A stretch of 64,000 bases of DNA from Bacillus solitudinis (lineage in GTDB: Bacteria > Bacillota > Bacilli > Bacillales > Bacillaceae_D), in NCBI RefSeq assembly GCF_002797395.1, contig NZ_KZ454943.1, positions 1,910,308 to 1,974,307 of the forward strand, in the 5' to 3' direction. The translations under genes and the position numbers were made by a program. The notes beneath the pieces were generated by a model that did not search any database, was not told the DNA's origin, and worked only from the letters and a program-made list of their open reading frames with translations. Below, one piece after another: positions 43,792 to 51,300 of this stretch; position 1 is the stretch's first letter, and each line of letters starts with the position of its first letter.

Positions 43792-45420
43792 TCATCCTCG
43801 TTTCATTGTTGGTGGCAGTTCCTGTGGATCAACTATCACTTCAATTACAACTGTCTTATCACATTCAATTGCCATATCGAGTGCCTTTATCAAATCGTCC
43901 TCCGATCGGCAACGGAATGATAAAGCGCCCATCGATTCCCCGAACTTTGCCGCATCTAACGCAAAATCATAAGTCGTTCCCACCGCTTTGCCTAAATGGG
44001 CCATCATTCCTTTGTCGACCATATCCAAGCATGCATTATTCATTACTACGAAAATTACGGGGACCTGATAATTGACCGCTGTTGATATTTCAGTTCCGTG
44101 CATAAACAAACATCCGTCACCCGTAAGACAAACAACCGGGGTTTTCGGTCTGGCCAGCTTAGCACCAACTGCATACCCAATTGCTCTTCCCATTGTCGCG
44201 AATACCTCTTCAAAAAAGAACGTACCTGGCTCCTCTATATCAAAATACTTTATTGCATAAAAAGAATGACTTCCTGCATCACCAAACACAAGTGTTTCAC
44301 TAGGAAGCCTAGTTCTCATTACTTCCATCACTTGCTGACCAGATAAATAAGAACTCTTATTTGAAGAAGCAAAGCTTGTTTTTTTCATCTTTATAGGTAA
44401 CTCTTTTTTAACAGATATTTGCTCTCTTCGTGCGAGCAATTCTCGTAAATTTGCTTTAATATTTCCTAAAACGGCAACTGTCGGAACAGGGATTGCTTTT
44501 CCAATGAATTTTATCTCGTCATCAAAATGAATGATTTTTTTAGGGAAATTGGAAGAGCCCATTCCTGGGGTCTCTAGGTCACTAAGCTGACTTCCGATAA
44601 CCATCATCAAGTCAACCCCTTCACTTAAATAATCATCGGTACTTAAATGTCCTCCCAGACCGAATGGTCCTAATGACAGGGGATGATTAGTAGGCATCGT
44701 TCCTTTTCCCCCTGGCGTTGTCATAACAGGAATTTGCCATTGCTCCGCAAAAGAGATAAGTTCGCCATAACAACCTTGGTCATGAACTCCATATCCAACT
44801 AAGATTACTGGCCGTTTAGCGTTATCCAAGGCTTCCATGACATGGTTTATATTCGATGAAATAATAGGGGCATGGAAATCTGGTAATGGGAGTTCAAATA
44901 CTTCCACCTCCTCCATTAAAACATCAAGAGGAATCGATAAATGTACAGGCCCCCTCCTTCCAGTCAATGCTTGTTCAACAGCATGGGTAAGAAGAGGTTG
45001 AAGCAGCTCTGCACGATCCACACGGGCACTAAACTTCGTAACACAATCAAACATTTTCACTAAATCTGTCCCAAATAGTGAGCTATCTTGTCCAAGTACC
45101 TTGCCTATCTGGGTAATTGGCGGCTGTCCTGTAATGAATAAAACAGGGGATTTCGTTGCTAAAGCTTGTCCTGCTGCAGTTAATAGATTCGTTCCACCAG
45201 GGCCAGCTGTTCCAACTGCAACACCAAGTGTCTTATTTAGTAGAGAATATCCTGACGCTTCAAAACCAGCACCACTTTCATGTTTACTCAACACAAATGT
45301 GAGACCCTGCTTGTCCATTTCTAAAATTAAAGGAGTTACAGGCTTTCCTGGAATTCCAAATGCATAGGTTATCTCCCACTTTACAAGGTGATTAACTAAA
45401 ATTTTTGCAACAGTCTGCAT
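43792..45420 (-). CDS. Thiamine-diphosphate-dependent enzyme, acetolactate-synthase-like
   Basis: About 542 residues from the ATG at 45420 (RBS GGAAGG). Three domains are present: the N-terminal Pyr domain with activating Glu in LSKHESGAGFEASGYS (about 50), a central Rossmann-like domain (KRPVILVGYGV), and the C-terminal PP domain with the ThDP motif GDGCLFMHGTEISTAVNY ... NNAC. The usual partner subunits of branched-chain synthesis (ilvN, ilvC) are absent, so it is not the biosynthetic AHAS. Members of this group include sulfopyruvate and phosphonopyruvate decarboxylases and benzaldehyde-lyase-like enzymes. Substrate unknown; it is coupled to a CMD protein. Confidence 0.85.
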   Translation of the reverse strand: MQTVAKILVNHLVKWEITYAFGIPGKPVTPLILEMDKQGLTFVLSKHESGAGFEASGYSLLNKTLGVAVGTAGPGGTNLLTAAGQALATKSPVLFITGQPPITQIGKVLGQDSSLFGTDLVKMFDCVTKFSARVDRAELLQPLLTHAVEQALTGRRGPVHLSIPLDVLMEEVEVFELPLPDFHAPIISSNINHVMEALDNAKRPVILVGYGVHDQGCYGELISFAEQWQIPVMTTPGGKGTMPTNHPLSLGPFGLGGHLSTDDYLSEGVDLMMVIGSQLSDLETPGMGSSNFPKKIIHFDDEIKFIGKAIPVPTVAVLGNIKANLRELLARREQISVKKELPIKMKKTSFASSNKSSYLSGQQVMEVMRTRLPSETLVFGDAGSHSFYAIKYFDIEEPGTFFFEEVFATMGRAIGYAVGAKLARPKTPVVCLTGDGCLFMHGTEISTAVNYQVPVIFVVMNNACLDMVDKGMMAHLGKAVGTTYDFALDAAKFGESMGALSFRCRSEDDLIKALDMAIECDKTVVIEVIVDPQELPPTMKRG

Positions 45421-45443
45421 AAGCACGTACCTTCCTTTACATA

Positions 45444-47675
45444 TTAGTATTTTATCTTTACCAACTTCTGTAATTCTCGGAAGGTTGATTCAATCTCTTC
45501 TGCCGGTAATGGTTTACTAAAGTAATAGCCCTGAACCTCGTCACATTTCAAAAATTGTAAAAATCTGAGCTGTTCCTTCTCTTCTACGCCTTCTGCAATG
45601 ACCTCAACACCTAGATTATGTGCCATTGAAATTATCGTAGCTACAATATCCGAATCGTTAGAATCGCTTGAAATGTCTCTTACAAAGGAACGGTCAATTT
45701 TTAAACGATTAATTGAAAATTTCTTTAAATAATTCATTGAGCTATAACCTGTCCCAAAATCATCAATGCTTATTTGAACACCAAAATCGCGTAACTTTCT
45801 TAACGTTGGGATTGTATGTTCAACATCAAGCGTCATCGTTTCAGTAATTTCTAGCTCTAAGTATTTTGCTTCAAGACCTGTTTCCTCTAATACACCTTTA
45901 ACAACATCAACAAGACATTCGCTTGAAAATTGGTTCGACGACAGATTTACTGCTATCCGGCAATCAGAAAACCCTTGTTGTTGCCACTTCTTGTTATATT
46001 CACAAGCCTTTCGTAACATCCATTGGTCAATTTTTATAATTAAATTAGTCTCCTCGGCTAAGGGAATAAACTCTGAAGGAGAGAGTAAACCTCGTTCTGG
46101 ATGTTGCCAACGTATTAGCGTCTCAAACCCTTTGACCTCACCTGTTTTAATATTAATTTGTGGTTGAACATAAACAATAAATTCTTCTTTATCAATTGCC
46201 TTTCGAAGAGCATTTTCCATAACTACTTTTTCACGAGACTTTGTTTGCATTTCCTCTGAGTAAATCGCATACTGATTTTTTCCTCTTAACTTTGCTTTAT
46301 ACATAGCCGTATCAGCATAATTCATTAATTCATCCATGTCTTTTCCACTTTGGGGGTAGAGAGCAATTCCTATGCTAGCGGTGATATGAAATTCATAACC
46401 CTCCATTAAAATTGGAGCGCGAAAAATCGATAACACTTGTTCTACTTTTTTGACAACCTCACACTCGCTTCCGATATTGGGGAATAAAAGCATGAATTCA
46501 TCCCCGCCCATTCGAGAAATCAAGTCTTCTGAGTTAACACATTCTTTTAAACGCATCGCCATCTGTTTTAGAAATAAGTCACCTTTAGAATGACCGAGTG
46601 TATCATTAATTAATTTGAATCTATCCAAATCAAGATAGAGGACAGCAAATTTTGGTTGCTCCTGAATGAGCGCAGAAATTCTTTGCTTATAATAGCGTCG
46701 ATTTGGTAAACCTGTTAACTCATCATGGTTAGCTAAATAATTATATCTCTCTTCGGCAACATACCTCTCTGTAATATTTCTAAACTGGCCAAATGCTCCA
46801 ATTAATTTACCATTTTCATAAATTGGAAAACTATCAAACAAACAAATAAGCCTTTTTTTACTTTTCTGAGTCAATTCTAGTTGAATATCTTGGAAACTAT
46901 TCCCGTTTTTTAATACTTCAGAAATATAGGGACTTAGCAGCGAAAAGTAGTTAATAGATTTCCCAATAATATCCTTTTGTTCCATATCCAATAACATTTG
47001 ATTTAAATCAGAACATTCTGTAATAGTACCCTGTTTATCAGTCATAATAATCAAGTTTTGTGTGTTATCCATCATGATTTGATTAAAGACATTCAATTTT
47101 CGATTTTGTTTTCGCAGGGTGAGTTCCCTCTCTATGGAATCGACGGTGGTTGATAGCATCGTAGTCATTAGAGGGTTTTCAAATTTAATGGAGGTCATGA
47201 TAATTATACTACCTAATAGGAGGTCAGACTCGGTATCATGAAATGCTACAGCATAGCAGGCAGTTTGAAACAAATATTCATGATAATGCTCGGAACCAAC
47301 TATTTCGATAGGCTGTTTATTGTATTTTAATGAAGTATTGACAACATTAGTACCCATCGCCTGTTCTGTAAATTGAATACCTGACTTAATGCCGAGGTCA
47401 TTGACTGTTTTCATTATTGTGGGGTCACCCATCATATAAAGAATAAATCCTTCATTATCTGATACAGACAATAAAAGAGGAACACCTTTTAAGGAGTTTA
47501 GAATCTTCTCTCCAAAGAATTCTACAACAGATAGAATTTCCTCATACTGTTGCCTCTTGTCTTGTAATTCAGCTTCACATAATATCACTTCTGGATTGGG
47601 GATTTCTTTTGAATCCATAGCCACCTCTTTGCAAAATAATTTTGATTCCGAGATGTAATCCCTTTTCTCAATCAT
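45444..47675 (-). CDS. GAF-PAS-GGDEF-EAL cyclic-di-GMP protein
   Basis: 743 residues. An N-terminal GAF-like domain of the type seen in AcoR/DhaR sigma-54 activators (GIQFTEQAMGTNVVNTSL, GSEHYHEYLFQTACYAVAFHD) is followed by a PAS domain. The GGDEF domain follows (HDELTGLPNRRYY, MGGDEF). The EAL domain has ETL in place of EAL (GFETLIRWQHPERG) but keeps NLSSNQF, ELEITETM, IDDFGTGYSSM, the Lys in LKIDRSF, and VIAEGVE. Both cyclase and phosphodiesterase sites look usable. No membrane segment is present. The start has GAGGAGAAG upstream. It probably links an intracellular ligand to c-di-GMP level. It lies just upstream of the ThDP-enzyme gene. Confidence 0.9.
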   Translation of the reverse strand: MIEKRDYISESKLFCKEVAMDSKEIPNPEVILCEAELQDKRQQYEEILSVVEFFGEKILNSLKGVPLLLSVSDNEGFILYMMGDPTIMKTVNDLGIKSGIQFTEQAMGTNVVNTSLKYNKQPIEIVGSEHYHEYLFQTACYAVAFHDTESDLLLGSIIIMTSIKFENPLMTTMLSTTVDSIERELTLRKQNRKLNVFNQIMMDNTQNLIIMTDKQGTITECSDLNQMLLDMEQKDIIGKSINYFSLLSPYISEVLKNGNSFQDIQLELTQKSKKRLICLFDSFPIYENGKLIGAFGQFRNITERYVAEERYNYLANHDELTGLPNRRYYKQRISALIQEQPKFAVLYLDLDRFKLINDTLGHSKGDLFLKQMAMRLKECVNSEDLISRMGGDEFMLLFPNIGSECEVVKKVEQVLSIFRAPILMEGYEFHITASIGIALYPQSGKDMDELMNYADTAMYKAKLRGKNQYAIYSEEMQTKSREKVVMENALRKAIDKEEFIVYVQPQINIKTGEVKGFETLIRWQHPERGLLSPSEFIPLAEETNLIIKIDQWMLRKACEYNKKWQQQGFSDCRIAVNLSSNQFSSECLVDVVKGVLEETGLEAKYLELEITETMTLDVEHTIPTLRKLRDFGVQISIDDFGTGYSSMNYLKKFSINRLKIDRSFVRDISSDSNDSDIVATIISMAHNLGVEVIAEGVEEKEQLRFLQFLKCDEVQGYYFSKPLPAEEIESTFRELQKLVKIKY

Positions 47676-48165
47676 AAGGCACTTCTCCTCATTGTATATA
47701 ATCAGAAATAAACTGACTACTTAACAAAAACCGGTTCCGCTTGTGCCTACCTGGATGTTAAGCAACGTTGTCGTTCTTATTCTACTATCTCGGTAGAATC
47801 TTTCAAAGTAGATATACCCCAAAAAGAACATGTTCTGGATTGTATGTAGGAATATGGTCACACTTCTATCCCTTTTGTTGAATTATAGTTTCTTTATGTA
47901 AATATTACCATAATACTTTTGACTTAACATGCATCTTTCTAACCAAGCAATATTCTCTTTTTTTCGCAAATTTATTACTTTCGTTCCCTCTCGTTAATAG
48001 GATGCTGATTTGTGCATTATTTGAAAAAGGCGTCTTTAAAAGATCTTCACCCAAAAGTGACTTAAGCTAAAAGTAATCGCTAGGCTCTTATTTAAAGTTA
48101 AATATAGTATTTTTACTCAAATTTAACAATTATGGTGCTGATATTTCTTTTATCTACACAGATTT

Positions 48166-48181
48166 TGTGACTTTAATCACA
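48166..48181. promoter_or_regulatory. FNR/CRP-type inverted repeat upstream of phoX
   Basis: TGTGA-CTTTAA-TCACA is a perfect FNR/CRP-family dyad, about 240 bases upstream of the phoX start. It sits in a 740-base gap (47676-48419) without other recognisable genes. A Pho-box array was looked for and not found. Repressor and activator roles are both possible. Confidence 0.4.
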
Positions 48182-48419
48182 GCTTAAATGACTCTACTAC
48201 ATTTTATGAAGTTTTTTGTCGAGAAATTATTATGACCTTCGTCGGGCAATACCCTCTCGACCTTATACTTTTATCCTTTTTATCTCATTCTTTTGTAATG
48301 ATCCCCTATACTTAATAAATTCATTACTACGCCTTAACTTAGAGTTTATTATCATATGGTACCTTTTCATTAGATGTTCATCAAGTAAAGCATCACAAAC
48401 AATCGTGGAGGAAAAATAC

Positions 48420-49862
48420 ATGCGCTCAAGTAATGAAGGTTTGAACAGAAGGGATTTTCTAAAAGTTGGCGGAATGAGCACCCTTGCCTTAACACTTGGA
48501 ACAACGGGAATTTTCACCTTAGGCGGAGCATCTAAAGGAATGGCCTCAACTACCAACCCGACAGGTGGTTTTGGTGGGTATGGTCCTCTTATCAAGGATC
48601 CCGACGGTATTCTCGACCTCCCCCAAGGGTTCAAGTATCGCATCCTATCAAAAACCGGTGACAAAATGACAAACGGTGATTTAGTTCCAGGCAATCACGA
48701 TGGTATGGCCGCTTTTAAAGGAGAAAAAAACACAACAATTCTCGTTCGTAATCATGAACTTAGTACCAATGCAAGTTATCCTGTAAACGGGAAAAACCCA
48801 TGGAGTAAAGGTGCGGCTGGCGGAACAACAACGCTTATCGTTGGTCCTGACCAAAAGGTAATTAAAGAATATGTAAGCAACTCTGGAAACATTCGTAACT
48901 GTGCAGGGGGTCCTTCAACATGGGGGACATGGCTTACTTGTGAGGAAACACGCAATCTCGGTCATGGTTTTGTGTTTGAAGTAGACCCGCTAGATCCCGA
49001 AAACGAGATGTCCAAAACCCCAATAAGAGACATGGGCTATTTTTCTCATGAAGCCTGTGCTGTTGATCCAGCTACGGGTGTTTGGTATTTAACAGAAGAT
49101 AATAACCCAAGCTACCTTTACCGCTTTACTCCACACAACCGTAGCCAAAAACTTGGATCCCTTCAAGAAGGTGGTATTCTCGAAGCTGCATCTATTGATG
49201 AATTACCAACCTCCTCAGCAAGCCACTTTGAACATGGTCAAAAATTTGGCATCGTTTGGAAGCAAGTAAATCCAGAACGGGCGAAAGAAGATGCTAGAGA
49301 TTTTAATTGTATCGCCTTTAGTCGTCTTGAGGGTGCATGGTTTTCAGCAGGCGCTTTCTGGTTTGACGATACAAGCGCGGGTGGAGGGAATCTTGGCCGA
49401 ATATATCGTTACTTCCCTGCAACAAATACACTCGAGCTATTTTATGAATCAACAGATGCTAATGACTTAGAAATGCCGGACAATATTACAATTACACCTT
49501 GGGGTGACCTTTGGATTGCTGAAGATGGTCATGGTAATGATCGATTAATTGGTCTTACTCCTGAGGGACAGGTTTATACGTTTGCAGAGAACCAACTAAA
49601 CGGTTCTGAATTTGCTGGTCCTGTTTTCTCTCATGATGGGAATACGCTTTTTGTTAATATGCAGTCACCTGGTATTACGTTTGCTATTTGGGGGCCTTTT
49701 GCACGGAGAAACTCTGCTCGTCAACGTGCTATGAATCACGCTGCCCCTCCTCTACCCCTTGCTCCACATGTATCAGACAAGCTTACAGCTTTCGCAGAAA
49801 GACAAGGAATGTCTTTACTTGAAGCCGCCGCTCTAGAGCGCCACGGTATGCCTGTACTATAA
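48420..49862 (+). CDS. phoX: Tat-exported PhoX-like (DUF839) phosphatase
   Basis: The start is the ATG at 48420, seven bases after GGAGG, giving 480 residues. The twin-arginine signal peptide reads NRRDFLKVGGMSTLALTLG (RR at 10-11) and ends near MAST. The mature part shows the DUF839 pattern: DGILDLPQGFKYRILSKTGD, HELSTNASYPV and NCAGGPSTWGTWLTCEET (the PhoX Ca/Fe-binding and CAGG region). Further motifs are GYFSHEACAVDP and PDNITITPWGDLWIAEDGHG. PhoX hydrolyses phosphate monoesters outside the membrane under phosphate limitation. It is followed 27 bases later by tatA and tatC, which would export it, as in phoD-tatAd-tatCd of B. subtilis. Confidence 0.9.
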   Translation: MRSSNEGLNRRDFLKVGGMSTLALTLGTTGIFTLGGASKGMASTTNPTGGFGGYGPLIKDPDGILDLPQGFKYRILSKTGDKMTNGDLVPGNHDGMAAFKGEKNTTILVRNHELSTNASYPVNGKNPWSKGAAGGTTTLIVGPDQKVIKEYVSNSGNIRNCAGGPSTWGTWLTCEETRNLGHGFVFEVDPLDPENEMSKTPIRDMGYFSHEACAVDPATGVWYLTEDNNPSYLYRFTPHNRSQKLGSLQEGGILEAASIDELPTSSASHFEHGQKFGIVWKQVNPERAKEDARDFNCIAFSRLEGAWFSAGAFWFDDTSAGGGNLGRIYRYFPATNTLELFYESTDANDLEMPDNITITPWGDLWIAEDGHGNDRLIGLTPEGQVYTFAENQLNGSEFAGPVFSHDGNTLFVNMQSPGITFAIWGPFARRNSARQRAMNHAAPPLPLAPHVSDKLTAFAERQGMSLLEAAALERHGMPVL

Positions 49863-49889
49863 AAACCTAACCTATTGGAGATGTAAATT

Positions 49890-50099
49890 ATGTTACAGAA
49901 TATCGGAATTCCCGGGCTTGTCCTCATCCTTGTGATTGCATTAATAATTTTTGGACCTTCTAAGCTACCTGAAATAGGTCGTGCTTTTGGCAACACCTTA
50001 AAAGAATTTAAAAAAACCACAAATGATCTTGTTCATGGTGAGACTTCTGCGGAATCAAGTAAGCCCCAAGCTGTGAACAAAAGTGAAAGTAAGAACTAA
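49890..50099 (+). CDS. tatA: Twin-arginine translocase subunit TatA (TatAd-like)
   Basis: 69 residues: an N-terminal membrane helix ([20 protein letters not shown]) with the conserved FGP hinge, an amphipathic helix [19 protein letters not shown] and a charged tail. It forms the pore component with TatC. GGAGATG lies eight bases before the ATG. Its cluster with phoX and tatC mirrors the PhoD-specific TatAdCd module. Confidence 0.93.
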   Translation: MLQNIGIPGLVLILVIALIIFGPSKLPEIGRAFGNTLKEFKKTTNDLVHGETSAESSKPQAVNKSESKN

Positions 50100-50109
50100 G
50101 TCACCAGAG

Positions 50110-50133
50110 GTATAAGCCTTCTTAGGCTTATAC
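50110..50133 (+). terminator. Intercistronic hairpin between tatA and tatC
   Basis: The perfect 10-bp stem GTATAAGCCT/AGGCTTATAC has a four-base loop and no T-run. It probably stabilises the tatA end or attenuates tatC, setting TatA in excess over TatC. Confidence 0.6.
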
Positions 50134-50158
50134 ACTCTCTTTACAGAAGGAGATTCAT

Positions 50159-50905
50159 ATGGAACAATCCCAAACACTTCTAATTGAACACCTAGGTGAA
50201 TTACGAAAGCGGATCATCTTAACTCTTTCCATCTTTATTCTATTTCTCATCACTTCCTTTATTTTTGTTTAGGAGATATATGAGTTTCTAGTTAAAGATT
50301 TAGATGGTAAATTAGCAGTTTTGGGTCCAGGAGATATCCTATGGATTTATATGGTGATTGCCTCTGTGATGGCACTCGCTGCAACAATTCCAGTAGCGGC
50401 TTATCAAGTTTGGAAGTTTGTTAAACCAGCTCTAACGAAAGATGAGGAAAAGGCATCTTTAGCATTCATACCAGGGCTGTTTTTCTTATTTTTAACAGGT
50501 TTAGCTTTCGGATATTTTGTCTTATTTCCACTTGTACTTTCATTCCTAACAACTCTCGCCGCTGACCAATTTGAGGTATTCTTTACTGCCGAGAAGTATT
50601 TCCTATTTATCTTAAACCTCACATTGCCGTTCGGCTTTTTATTTGAGATGCCTGCTATCATCATGTTTCTAACTAAATTAGGTATTGTAAACCCAAAAAA
50701 ACTTGCGAAAGGACGAAAAATAGCTTATTTCCTTTTAATTATTATATCCGTGTTTGTGACTCCTCCAGACTTTATTTCCGATGTTCTAGTTATTATTCCC
50801 TTGCTTCTCCTCTATGAATTAAGCATTACCTTAAGTCGAATAGTCTTTCGGAAGATGAAAATCATTGAAGCAACATCCTCATCTAAAGGAGGAGAGATGA
50901 CATGA
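50159..50905 (+). CDS. tatC: Twin-arginine translocase subunit TatC (TatCd-like) with in-frame amber codon
   Basis: ATG at 50159 follows AGAAGGAG and the frame continues to 50905, 248 codons, interrupted by TAG at codon 38 (50270-50272). Before it: LLIEHLGELRKRIILTLSIF and ITSFIFV. After it: EIYEFLVKDLDGKLAVLGPG and six-helix TatC sequence including SFLTTLAADQFEVF and ITLSRIVF. In B. subtilis TatCd the aligned position is Gln (FLFVQDIYDWL), so a single C-to-T change (CAG to TAG) explains the stop. Everything else is intact, including the SD-spaced start and codon usage. Either the gene is newly inactivated, the stop is read through, or it is a base-call error. A start after the stop would lack helix 1. 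Confidence 0.8.
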
Positions 50906-51027
50906 CCACTTGCTCCGTTAATATGAAAAGAGATGATCAGGATAAAGACAAGTTGACATCAAATAAACAAGAATTACTTCCGTGTAAAAATTGTAAAACT
51001 TGTTCTCAAGTAAAATCTAACCGTTAA
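50902..51027 (+). CDS. Small cysteine-rich hypothetical protein (41 aa)
   Basis: ATG overlaps the tatC stop as ATGA, preceded by AAAGGAGGAGAG. The 41 residues begin MTTCSVNMKRDDQDKDK and end with a CxxCxxC motif (PCKNCKTCSQVKSNR). A zinc- or disulfide-forming peptide coupled to the Tat genes is plausible. I do not recognise the family. A strong terminator follows directly. Confidence 0.6.
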   Translation: MTTCSVNMKRDDQDKDKLTSNKQELLPCKNCKTCSQVKSNR

Positions 51028-51028
51028 A

Positions 51029-51074
51029 GATAAGAGAGAGGCCAAATGCTTCCTCTCTCTTATCTCCTTTTTTT
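51029..51074 (+). terminator. Terminator of the phoX-tatAC operon
   Basis: The 13-bp stem GATAAGAGAGAGG/CCTCTCTCTTATC is followed by CCTTTTTTT, starting one base after the last small gene. Confidence 0.92.
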
Positions 51075-51120
51075 AGCATTAACTAATCCAGTAGCTTTCT
51101 AAAGCTGTTATCCTGTCTTA

Positions 51121-51212
51121 TGAGCCTCGTCCCTCGGCTGTCGGCGCGACAAGCACGCCTATAAACACTGAGCCTCGTCCCTCGGCTGTCGGCGCGACAA
51201 GCACGCCTATAA
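51121..51212. repeat. GC-rich direct repeat, two 44-bp copies
   Basis: Two identical 44-base copies, 51121-51164 and 51169-51212, are separated by four bases (period 48). Each starts TGAGCCTCGTCCCTCGGCTG and continues TCGGCGCGACAAGCACGCC-TATAA. The GC content is far above that of the flanks, and GTCG-GCG-CGAC is a small internal palindrome. They lie between the tat terminator and the ppc terminator. They resemble dispersed intergenic repeats rather than a gene. Confidence 0.85.
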
Positions 51213-51216
51213 TATA

Positions 51217-51250
51217 AAAAGACAGTGAGAATTGGCTCTCACTGTCTTTT
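51217..51250 (-). terminator. Terminator of ppc
   Basis: AAAAGACAGTGAGA ... TCTCACTGTCTTTT lies about 50 bases beyond the ppc stop on the minus strand. Confidence 0.8.
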
Positions 51251-51300
51251 CTGTTAGTTTATTTTATTGATTGTGAATCACTCTACCTTTTTCATCACGA

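Noticed and set aside
47700-48165. PhoP (Pho box) repeats before phoX
   Set aside because: Scattered TTAACA-like words lack the 11-base periodicity of a Pho box.
48216-48419. N-terminal extension of PhoX from an upstream start
   Set aside because: The Tat signal peptide starts at 48420 with GGAGG in place; the extension is hydrophobic and without a ribosome binding site.
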